In this document: one piece after another, positions 10,101-18,515 of the stretch | Position numbering within the stretch: the first letter of the stretch is position 1 | Layout: every line of letters begins with the position of its first letter | Assembly (NCBI GenBank): GCA_015680635.1 | Contig: JAABOA010000042.1 | Coordinates: 6,836 to 30,750 of the forward strand | Origin: Lunasporangiospora selenospora | Lineage: Eukaryota > Mortierellomycota > Mortierellomycetes > Mortierellales > Mortierellaceae | Length of the DNA stretch: 23,915 bases | Direction: 5' to 3' | Notes under the pieces: model-generated | What the model saw: only the letters and a program-made list of their open reading frames with translations | Told to the model about the DNA's origin: nothing | Database searches by the model: none | Position numbers and translations under genes: made by a program

Positions 10101-10394
10101 GGAGACCTTGATGGACTGGATTTGGAAGACGAGGACGAGGATGGTCGGAGTCAAAAGAAATTGGAAGAGGAGCGGCACGCCAAGGAGATGCAAGATGCAC
10201 TTGCTGCCTCTCGAGCCGAAGTACCAACAATGCAAACCTCGAGTGCAGCTGTGGTGATGGCAGACGATGAAATGGACGAGGACGAAGATGAGGATGGTCA
10301 TGAGGATGGCGAGGACAAAGAAGACGAAGATGATGAGAACGAGGAAGAGGGAGATGGTGAGAGTCCTGAAGATAGCGATGAAGATATGGAATAG
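7166..10394 (+). CDS. UTP13: U3 snoRNP/SSU-processome WD40 protein Utp13 (TBL3)
   Basis: Utp13 is part of the UTP-B subcomplex of the nucleolar small-subunit processome, which acts in cleavage of pre-rRNA to 18S rRNA. Exons are 7166-7200, 7319-7589, 7697-7935, 8043-8387, 8476-8957 and 9073-10394, giving 897 residues. All five introns are GT-AG with matching phases. Two tandem beta-propellers occupy about residues 15-630, with repeats such as [57 protein letters not shown] and [25 protein letters not shown] and HTEKIWAM match human TBL3 closely. The Utp13 C-terminal helical domain follows at about 635-795 ([30 protein letters not shown]). Residues after about 800 form a strongly acidic Asp/Glu tail. 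The start ATG at 7166 opens a short exon ([12 protein letters not shown]) that leads directly into propeller 1. Confidence 0.96.
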
Positions 10395-10542
10395 TTTAGT
10401 AGCTCTAGGATAATGAATTCATCAAATAGATCTCTTATTTTTTTTGCAACATATTATCCTTTCTTGCACCTGCACTACAAAACATGTCTTCACGTCGTCC
10501 GTAGTTGGTATATAAAATTACATTTGGGTGGCATGTACGAAA
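10395..10542. other. Convergent 3' intergenic region, UTP13 / coiled-coil gene
   Basis: Only 148 bp separate the two stop codons. The stretch is AT-rich with a T10 tract near 10437-10446. No canonical AATAAA was found for UTP13; the variant TATAAAAT at 10510-10517 could serve. The two transcripts may overlap. Confidence 0.4.
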
Positions 10543-12701
10543 CTATGACAGCATGTACGTTGCTAGCAAGGCAGCCCATGACAAGATGGACACTGTGAGG
10601 TGATCTACATTTTGGAGCAGAGGCGACTTAGATCCATGTCTCTCAGGGAAACCACCGGGCATCTGTTCATCGACAGAAGAGTGAACTACACTATCTGATT
10701 CTGAAGCGCCAACACCCTTTGTAGCCGTTACGGATGTTGTACTTTTTTGTGAGTGAAGGCTGTCATTGCCAGGGACAGCCGATGGCTTTGAGTCCCGGAT
10801 CTCTTTCGACTCGAGCTCCTCAATTTCAGAGGACAGACGCAAGAACTCTTCATAATTCAGGATTGACTTTCTGAACTCGCCTTCGTTCCCTGCCAACTTT
10901 TCTACAAGTGATGACAATTGGTCCTCGCGCTCCCGTAGGGTCTGCTTCAAGACACGTTCTCCGACTAGTTGGAACCATAATAAAAAGAAAAATGCGTGTT
11001 TAGAAACTGTAGAAAATAGCATTCCATTGTTTCGACCAGCTCCACCAGAAGTGAAAGTGAGAGAGAGAGTGTGTGTGTGTGTGTGTGTGTGGAGGGGGGG
11101 GGTGTCCCACCCAGGCATCTAAATCTCACTTACCACACTTGCGGCGATAGTTTTCCTCTGCCTGCTGGAAGGCCCTCTGCCATTTCTTAAGCGAGGTTGT
11201 CAGTTCTTTGACTTCAGAGTGGAGTTGAAGTGTCATCTTTTCTTGCTGGATATCACTTCCAGCCCCTGTCTCGATCAGAGCACGATGCTGACTTGTGCTT
11301 TGAGAACTATAGGCGAGCTGCAGCTGCCGATGCATAAGCTCTACTTGCTGTACAAGAAATTCATACTCACGCTGCCATCCTTCCTCTCCCTCCTGACTAG
11401 TCAGTCGCTGCAGGTGCCCCTGGACCTTGTCTAGCTCCTGGTTCAGCAAATAGTTCGTCCTGGAAACATGCATGATTTCTGTCTCGAGTGAATTGATGCG
11501 ATGTTGCATATTGAGCCAGTCCTGGGTCGGCATGACAATCTCCGAGACCCTGTTGCCACCATTGATGGGATACATGCGATAAGGATCACGGACCATGGCG
11601 CCAGTCGGGCGTGCGCGGCGGTAAGCGAAATCCTCGTTCTGCTGGCATCGGTGATGGTACGGCCGGTCGCTGTGGCTGGACTCGAACATGCTGAATGACT
11701 TTGCTCGGATCAATGCTCCTGCGGAAGAATGGTATGAAGACATGGGTCCGGGATATTGCCAAGCGTCTGTTGATATCAGACTCTCTGTGGGCAGGGCCCC
11801 CAATTCGTCGACCGAGTCAATTAGAGGTGAGGAAGACAGATGACTGGGTGTGGCCATAAAGCCTCGCCTGTCGGGCGCAACTGTGGGCGCACATTCGAGC
11901 TCAACTATTTCCGGGTCATAATCAGTGGCCTGTCCCGCAAGATGGACGGGGTTCTTTCCATCGGATAGATCCAGTGGTAGAAACGGCTGAAGAGTTGGTT
12001 TTTGATCCCCTGTCTTCAGCTTCATGCTCTCGTGATGCTTTCTAAGTTCACTAGGCAAGATGGGGATGTGGGTGCCGGGCGAGGAGGCAAGCTTCTTTGC
12101 AGTAACAGGGGAGGAAGAGGAGGACAAGGGGATGTGCAGCAGATCGTCGATCTTTCGGCCACTGTGACCAGTGTCGTCGTGGTCAACAGAGTGATCCCGT
12201 GTAGCTGGGCCTGTGGCGGGATCATTGGAGACACTCGAAGCCACGGCATCGACGTCGGGATCGAGGACGTCGGTTGAATCGTCAGCAGTGTCTGGAGAAG
12301 GGTGATCGCTGGATACAGACGGCATCGAAGCGGATGAGAACGTGGGCGAGTGAGTGCTATGGCGGACGGACGTGAACGGGTGCGAGCTCAGTGAGTGTTG
12401 AGGAGGAGCATGGTCCTGAAACGGGGACAAGGGTGGTGAAGGAAGGTCGCCGAGACGGCTCCGATTCGTTTCAATGGTCTATAAGGAGTGAGCGAAGGAG
12501 ACACAGATGAGGCAACAAGTCGCTAGTGAGTGTTTTTCTGGCAAAGAAAAGAGAGAACAGAGAAAATGGGAGAAGAAGAGAGAACACCCCCAGCCGGGCT
12601 GTGGGGAACAAGAGAATGAGAACACAGCCTGTAGTAGTCACGCCGCCAGCAGCTGATACCTTCTGGGGACTCTGATGCGGACTGGCTACCGTGGAGCTCA
12701 T
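10543..12701 (-). CDS. Unrecognised coiled-coil protein with hydrophobic C-terminal tail
   Basis: I do not recognise this family. Exons are 12701-12660, 12478-11134 and 10964-10543, giving 602 residues with consistent phases; the donors are GTATCA and GTAAGT. Residues 1-320 are Ser/Pro/His/Asp-rich and look disordered (DLPSPPLSPF, PLSSSSSPVTAKK). From about 330 to 410 there is a coiled coil with heptad-like spacing (QHRINSLETEIMHVSR, LLNQELDKVQGHLQRL). A second coiled coil runs from about 437 to 525 (HSEVKELTTSLKKWQRAFQQ, TLREREDQLSSLVEKL). After a Ser/Thr-rich linker, the last 18-20 residues are hydrophobic (LTVSILSWAALLATYMLS) right up to the stop, as in a tail-anchored membrane protein. 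Anchoring is inference, since the segment is short and contains Ser and Thr. It is convergent with UTP13. The start at 12701 is the first ATG of the short first exon (MSSTVASPHQSPQK). Confidence 0.75.
11059..11101. repeat. GA/GT/G microsatellite in an intron of the coiled-coil gene
   Basis: A short GA run (about 11059-11069) is followed by about eleven GT units (11070-11091) and G-rich sequence. It lies inside the second intron of the minus-strand gene, where the sense strand reads C-rich, then CA, then CT. Confidence 0.9.
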
Positions 12702-13031
12702 GGCGGGGTATGAGAGCGACGGCTGAGGAGGAGGAGACTGGGCTGGAGGAGATTAGGCAAGACTGGAGGAGACTGGGCAAGACTAAAGGAGGCGGGAGAG
12801 GATGGTGGGAGAGATTGATTGGGATCAGAGCGGATGAAGTGAGAAATAAAGAGAATCGTGTTGAATCTAGCGAAGACAGGTTTTGGGGTGAGGTGGGGTA
12901 GAACTCGCAAAGGTCATGTGAACGTTCCTTGCCCTCGACCATCATTTTTCACGTTTTCACATCTCTCACTGTCTGTGGCCAGGTTACATTACTCCGCCAG
13001 GTGTTTGTGCATCGTGCCAGGTGATTTTTAA
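12702..13031. promoter_or_regulatory. 5' flank of the coiled-coil gene up to the assembly gap
   Basis: The coding strand is CT-rich (CTCCTCC and CTCCAGTC repeats at about 12720-12800), typical of a fungal promoter or 5' UTR. No coding exon that joins the gene in frame was found, and no TATA box is evident. Frames here lack a plausible start and splice context. Confidence 0.4.
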
Positions 13032-13191
13032 NNNNNNNNNNNNNNNNNNNNNNNNNNNNNNNNNNNNNNNNNNNNNNNNNNNNNNNNNNNNNNNNNNNNN
13101 NNNNNNNNNNNNNNNNNNNNNNNNNNNNNNNNNNNNNNNNNNNNNNNNNNNNNNNNNNNNNNNNNNNNNNNNNNNNNNNNNNNNNNNNNNN
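13032..13191. other. Assembly gap (160 N)
   Basis: A run of 160 undetermined bases. The true length is unknown if this is a scaffolding gap. It lies in intergenic DNA, so it does not interrupt any gene I call. Confidence 0.99.
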
Positions 13192-14233
13192 TGTCAATGC
13201 TAGATGATGTGCTTCCTTGCCTCGCCACTTCCTCCATAGGCTGTCCAAAGGGACTGAAGAAAATAAGGGCGCTGCACGGAGCAAGGGGCCTTTGCCCTGC
13301 ATGTAGCTGAACCATAACGGAGCTGGCCATCTCCTCCTACCCTGCAACGCAATGATAATCTAGATAGCCATGGGCCGAACTGGGGTGAAGGACAGTCTAT
13401 GCTACAGTGCACTGTTCACGAGAATAGCACTGACACAGACAAAGAGTACATCTTTTCTTTGTCTAGGAGATCTCCTTTTTTTATTTTTCCTCGACCACTC
13501 TCCATCACATTTTCAGCCCTCGACTTGCCTCTGTAACGGTGCACTTTAACAACTCGAGAGGAGATACGGCCGCGAGACTATGGCCTGGGGCTCGGAGAAT
13601 CAGGGCGAGTCTAGGCAATAGAATCACACCAAGGGAAAATACCCCCTTGCTAGGCACACAGACACGGCAGGGGTAGACTCGTGCGCTTTAATATATGCGA
13701 CGGGCAATTGCATTAGAACCAAGGCTAGCCATTGGCAAAGGATAGCTTAGGGAGGCTCTAGTGTCGCACTACGGAAAAGTGTGGTCGTTTGACATGGGCT
13801 GTTTTGAAGGTTGGTACGGAGGGGCGGCGTTTAGAGCGCCCCCTTCTTCCTTTTTTCACCAGACCGACTTGCTTTTCAAGCACGGTCAACTAGACCCTGG
13901 ACAGGCCCTTTCACTGTTGACCAAAAATAGCAAAACTAGGCCATCGACCCTGATAGACGCAGGACTACAGGAGTGCTCGTGCTACCCATCCTTGTTTAAG
14001 GCCTCGATTGGATAGAGCCCTGCTACCGCTGGCCACGGCCTAGACACGGTGCCCTCGCCCTTGACCTGAGTGGACCGCACATAAATACCGCCGTGTCCTT
14101 TACCTTTTTCTCTTCACCATCATCACCCACTTTGTCCTTCTTGCCTTCACTCCTCTATTCCAGTCCACTTAATACCTCAATCTACACATACGCCTTCCAC
14201 TTTACAAAAAAAGACCCATTCCTCCCGTCCAAG
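13192..14233 (+). promoter_or_regulatory. Intergenic stretch and promoter of the secreted-protein gene
   Basis: No gene is supported in the first 850 bp. One open frame (13761-14015) has no splice or homology support. A TATA-like ACATAAATACC at 14079-14089 lies about 150 bp before the ATG at 14234, and the sequence between (14096-14230) is C/T-rich and reads like a 5' UTR (TCTTCACC, CTTTACAAAAAAAG). No tRNA, transposon termini or clear inverted repeats were recognised. Confidence 0.5.
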
Positions 14234-14656
14234 ATGAAGTTCACCGCTGTCGCTACGCTCCTCGCCGCACTCTTGGTTGTCGCCTCTGCTAAACCACACA
14301 AGACCGAGAGCACCAGTGCCGGAAGCACCCCCTCGGCCTCTGGAAGTGTACCCTCAAGCAGTGTCTCGGAGCCAAGTGCTGAACCCAGCGCAGAACCCAG
14401 TGCTGACCCCAGTGCTGACCCCAGTGCCCCTGGGTCCGCATCTGCAAACATGTCCATGTCCATGCCCTCGGCTGCACCCACTGGACCCGCCATGCCTACC
14501 GGGGCCCCCACCACTGGCGGCTCAACCTCGACAGCTGCTACCCCAGCAAGACCTTCGGGCACGACACAACCCTCGAGCGGGTCTTCATTCGCTGCACCGA
14601 TAAAGGTCATCATTGCTATCGGAGGCGGTGTGGCAGCCCTGGGTCAACTCTTGTAG
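14234..14656 (+). CDS. Small secreted Ser/Pro/Ala-rich protein, probable GPI anchor
   Basis: This 140-residue, intronless gene encodes a classical fungal cell-surface design. Residues 1-19 are a signal peptide (MKFTAVATLLAALLVVASA) with a probable cleavage before KPHK. Residues 21-120 are Ser/Thr/Pro/Ala/Gly-rich and suited to O-mannosylation. They include five tandem PSA[E/D/P] units at 47-66 and an N-glycosylation sequon (N72-M-S). The C terminus (APIKVIIAIGGGVAALGQLL) is hydrophobic, preceded by small residues (SSGSS) that could hold the omega site. These are the hallmarks of GPI attachment to membrane or cell wall. No enzymatic domain or Cys-rich module is present, so a structural or cell-wall mannoprotein role is the likely inference. 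The ATG at 14234 is preferred over the longer open frame from 14093 because the signal peptide starts there. A TATA-like box lies upstream and AATAAA downstream. Confidence 0.85.
   Translation: MKFTAVATLLAALLVVASAKPHKTESTSAGSTPSASGSVPSSSVSEPSAEPSAEPSADPSADPSAPGSASANMSMSMPSAAPTGPAMPTGAPTTGGSTSTAATPARPSGTTQPSSGSSFAAPIKVIIAIGGGVAALGQLL
14367..14426 (+). repeat. 12-bp coding tandem repeat (PSAE/PSAD units)
   Basis: About five imperfect 12-bp units of the form CCCAGTGCTGAC encode Pro-Ser-Ala-Glu/Asp. The later units are nearly identical in DNA, suggesting recent unit duplication without frame change. Confidence 0.85.
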
Positions 14657-14809
14657 AAGAATTAACCACTGTACCCACAGGGTATAGAGGAAGAAGGGGA
14701 AGGAACAAGGGGGAAATCTCCACGACTCTTTCCCTGTGCTTGTTCCTTTGGGCGTCTTCTCCCACAGACCCTGGCCTAAATAGACTTGCTCTGCTCAGAA
14801 CTAATCTTG

Positions 14810-14815
14810 AATAAA
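14810..14815 (+). terminator. Poly(A) signal of the secreted-protein gene
   Basis: AATAAA about 154 nt past the stop codon, in AT-rich sequence. Confidence 0.55.
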
Positions 14816-14975
14816 TTAATCCGACCTTCCTACAACAAAGGACTGTCATCAGGAACTGTGTCTCCGAGGCCAAGCCTCTAAACATTTTTTTTTTTTTTTT
14901 TTTTTGGGCTTTGAAGAAGAAGAAGCTTGTTTCTGCATTGCCACGCGCGACTAGAGAACTGGACATTACTTCGCC
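14816..14975 (+). promoter_or_regulatory. Short upstream region of GRC3 with T21 tract
   Basis: Only 160 bp separate the preceding poly(A) signal from the GRC3 ATG. A T21 homopolymer (14885-14905) is the prominent element and may act as a nucleosome-excluding promoter tract. No TATA box was seen. Confidence 0.45.
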
Positions 14976-15558
14976 ATGTCGCCCAAGACAAAGAAGCAAA
15001 AGACGGCTGGTACCTTCCTCATTAGCATGTCTTCTCTCTCCCCCTGCGTTGCTCCCAGCCAAGCTCCTGCATTCGCTCTGACATCCCTCTCTCATCTCTC
15101 CCGCATTATTCTTTACCACTCTGTCTGTATCTTCTCTAGGGAGTCCTCCTGCCATTGCCGTCTCTCCTACACAGTCTCTGCCTTCTCTCCTGCCTGCCCC
15201 CCTGCCCATCGCCGCTAGTATGCCACTGCCCTCTCCAACTCCACTCAGCGCTGTCGCTGCCAGGAGACAGAAGCTTCTCGAGGCTGCAGCCGCTACTCTA
15301 GCCTCTGCATTGGCCACAAACACTGCAGCCAGTCCAGAGAATGATCCTGAAGAGCATGCCGATGTGGATGACCTAGGTGGGGACGACGACGAGAAAGAGT
15401 CATTGAAAAGCAAGGAAAGCGGTGACACCAGCGAAGATAGCCAGAGCAGTGATTCTGATTCCAGCTCTGAAGAAGAAGATGGTAGACCTGTGGGAGTTCC
15501 TAGATCAAAAGGAGCCGCCACATCCAACCATGGCATTCGTCGAGAACGCAAGTATGCC

Positions 15559-15608
<50 letters not shown>

Positions 15609-18350
15609 CCTATCTTTATATATATATATCTATCTATCTACCTATCTACCTCTATCTCCCTCATTACCTTACCACTGTAGGATCTACCCCACAAGGATTT
15701 CGGTTATCTAACAACAGGCCGATTCTTTTGCCTTTGATCGGAGTAGAGTGTTCATGGATCGGCTGTCAGTGTCAACATTTCAGCCTACAAGCAACAACAC
15801 TGCTTTTCTTACGGATCAAGAAAACTCTGGGCTTTTATTGCTTGGAATGAAACTCGGAGAGGTGAGGCGCCAAAGAAAAAAAAAAAAAAAGCACACGCAC
15901 ACTTAAAGAAAGCTGCACGTCGCACCGACAACAACTATCACTATCTCGGGCCTCTCGCCCAAATGTCCACAACAGCTTACCTTATGTCTGCTGTTTTCTG
16001 CTATCGTAGTCAATTGTGTTCCAAGGTTGTGTTCGCATCATACCATTGATCGGTGACTCTACGGCTGTTGGATACACCATGTCAGGAACGGCGAGGAAAC
16101 AAAGCCAATGTACTGGAATTGACTCTCTGGACACCAAATCGAGCAATGGTACAGGATGGGACACAACTTCTCTTTCTGAGTTTAGTATATTTTCTCCACG
16201 AACACATGCACTCGCCGTCATTGAGTCTGTCAACGTCCCAATGCACACAAAGGATATAATGGTGCCACAATACGGTTCTCCCCTGTCACAGAAAATAAGA
16301 TCTCTATTAGGAGCAGGACTATCGGAATTCATGGCGACAGAAAAGTTTGATAGCGTCATTGCACTTCGCTCTGCAAATAACTGTGGAATTATTGGAGTTG
16401 AGAAAGTGGTCCCACTCTTCAAGGGGATATTCACTCTGAAAAACGTGGGCCGCCCTCGAGCCCAAGAGATCGATGAATCCGACGTACGAGCTCGTTTCGA
16501 GACATGCTGTCAAGGATTTTATCCTATCATGGAGCCAACGGAGAACATCGCAGCACTAAAGACCTCAAAGAATTGGAACGACGCTATTCAGGTGCTATTG
16601 AATGCAACAGAAGACGAGAATGGTATGCGGGTCAAACGTCCTCCTGTCGCTGTTGTATGTGGAGGCAAAAAGATGGGAAAATCAACATTCTCACGCCTTC
16701 TTCTGAACAGTATGCTCAACAGGCAAGTCAATTTTTATCCGGATGCTACTCAGGGACACTTCTTTGTTTCCCCCTCCAGACAGACAGCAGGCACACTAAC
16801 TTGACTATTTTACCATTTGTATCGACTACCGTCTTCGACACTTGACAATGAATAGGCATCGTAAAGTAGCATTTATCGAATGCGATGTCGGCCAATCCGA
16901 GTTCACACCTGTGGGAATGATTTCTCTTCACATTATTGAACATCCAGCCCTGGGAGTCCCTTTCACACACCTGCGACAACCTTATCGTGCATTTTTTGCT
17001 GGCAACAGCACTCCACGAGACGACCCCGATTACTACATGGATTGTATCCGCGAGCTCGTCAGGACATACTATTCAGAGATTGTGCGTGCTCCAGAGTGGC
17101 GCAAGCACGACAGCACTAATGGCGATGAGGACTTCGATGATTATCAAAGTGACGATGACGATGACGAGAACTTTATACCATTAATCATTAATACTCAAGG
17201 CTGGATCAAAGGCATGGGCTATGATTTGCTGATGCAGCTACTGGACTACACAGCCCCTTCACACATCTTTGGACTCTACTCGCCCTCGAGCAGCGACCTC
17301 AACCTCCCGCCTCAATTCTTTACCGTGGTGAATGCTCAAACACAAATGGATACTACACCAGACATGTTGGACTCGAGATCTTCATTGAGGCGCCCAGTGT
17401 TCTCCTATGTCAGTGCGGCGATCATAGAGGACAGCAACCGACTCTCACCCTTTACAAAATACCATCCTGCCGATCATCGAGCACTCTCTTTGGTATCTTA
17501 TTTTTATTTGAAGCAGGAGGACAACCCCATCACTACATCTACCTCACTAGCAAATGAGGTGCGTAAAAATAAGATGGATTTAGTATGGGACTTTGGCCAT
17601 GCATTGGTCGTCCGGAGACCCTGGTGCTGGGACTGGACTCATGCCAAAGGCATCTGGGTCTTATTTGAGCAGGTGCCGCCTAGCCAGATCCTCTATGCAC
17701 TCAACGGCAGTCTGGTAGCGCTTATTGGAGACAAGGAGCAGAGCCCAAAGCATGAGAATGCCTCAGGACGGAGACATGGTGACCATTCTAAAGAAGGACC
17801 ACCCGAAGGGGCATCTGAAGACGATAAAAGAGCGATTGGCGCAGTCAAAGGATCCGAAGAGACGACAAAGAATGCACCACCCAACTACTTCCCCCTTGGT
17901 CAGTTCCCACCTCCTCCACCAAAACACACCAATTGCTACGGACTGGCAATCATCCGGTCAATTGAACCCTCGACACGGACTTTCCACTTGCTGACCCCTA
18001 TCAGACAACAATTACTCGAGAAGTGCAATGGTGTTGTCAAAGGTGCTCTCCATATGCCTCTACATACAAGCCTTGATCATAACGATGAACAGAATTATGA
18101 AAACGGGGTTGCAGGAGTTCCATGGAAAAGGGTCCCCTACCTACACTATGAGGGTGCACTGGGCTCTATCGTCCAGGGTGGTGGTGCAGGAATTGGGACT
18201 GGAGGAGGAACGGGAGGGCAATCCCCTGCAGCAGGTTCTGGGAGCTCCTCACCACGATTGGGATTTGCACCCCCAGTCAAGATCATTGGTGCCGACGCCA
18301 AGTCAACTAGGAAAAATCTTGGTAGAAAGAGGCTACAGGCTGTGGGCTAG
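14976..18350 (+). CDS. GRC3: Grc3/NOL9-type polynucleotide 5'-kinase for pre-rRNA processing
   Basis: Grc3 phosphorylates 5'-OH RNA ends in the nucleolus and works with the Las1 nuclease in ITS2 removal during 25S/5.8S rRNA maturation. Exons are 14976-15009, 15140-15551, 15747-15861, 16010-16722 and 16856-18350, giving 922 residues. The N terminus is a basic start (MSPKTKKQKTAG), then Pro/Ala-rich sequence, then an acidic Ser cluster (SSDSDSSSEEEDG) suited to CK2. A beta-rich domain follows (NNTAFLTDQENSGLLLLG, FQGCVRIIPL). Walker A is GGKKMGKS at 405-412. The Walker B-like motif IECDVGQSEFTP contains D435 and Q438. Further kinase motifs are FFAGNSTPRDDP and PLIINTQGWIKGMG. An acidic insert (YQSDDDDDEN) interrupts the domain near 530, and a charged insert lies near 735-780. 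The intron between exons 4 and 5 is GC-AG. The ATG at 16842 was rejected as a start because it drops Walker A. Confidence 0.93.
15563..15660 (+). repeat. CT and TATC/TACC microsatellites in GRC3 intron 2
   Basis: A perfect CT run (15563-15606, about 22 units) is followed by TATATATA and TATC/TACC units to about 15660. It lies within the 195-nt intron 15552-15746 and is a likely length polymorphism. The sense-strand pyrimidine run sits upstream of the CTAAC branch site at about 15708. Confidence 0.92.
16723..16855 (+). other. GC-AG intron of GRC3
   Basis: The donor is CAG|GCAAGT and the acceptor GAATAG; length 133 nt. The join restores LNR-HRKVAFIECDVGQ across the Walker A to Walker B span. 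The GT two codons downstream (16727) would place a stop right after the acceptor (GCA TCG TAA). Retention reads through to a stop at 16802-16804, leaving a protein cut just after the P-loop. Confidence 0.88.
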
Positions 18351-18363
18351 TAGTTTGCCCTCA

Positions 18364-18369
18364 AATAAA
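18364..18369 (+). terminator. Poly(A) signal of GRC3
   Basis: AATAAA 13 nt after the GRC3 stop codon, followed by T-rich sequence (18419-18460). The opposing gene stops at 18516, so only 165 bp separate the two coding regions. Confidence 0.6.
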
Positions 18370-18515
18370 GAACAAACGAGCTCTATGAATCAAAATATAT
18401 TTTATGGGCACCCAGATCTTTTTCTTTTTTTTTTCGTTTTCGTTTTTTTTTTTCTTTATCAAGCTCGATATCCATAAGTGGAGAAGAAAAATAAGGATGG
18501 GGGCGCACTTCAAAA

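Noticed and set aside
13761-14015. 84-residue plus-strand open frame in the intergenic stretch
   Set aside because: No recognisable motif, no splice partners and no promoter or poly(A) context. It could be a relic but cannot be supported.
14182-14613. 143-residue minus-strand frame opposite the secreted-protein gene
   Set aside because: It mirrors the GC-rich repeat; repeats lacking stop codons leave the antisense open. The plus-strand protein has a signal peptide and GPI-type tail, this one has neither.
14616-15560. 314-residue open frame on the minus strand
   Set aside because: It is antisense to the secreted-protein 3' end and GRC3 exons 1-2, runs through the T21 tract and poly(A) region as low-complexity Ser/Leu, and has no family resemblance.
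16842-16855. ATG at 16842 as the GRC3 start
   Set aside because: It lies in the GC-AG intron and would give a kinase without Walker A; joining at 16856 to the upstream exon keeps the full domain.
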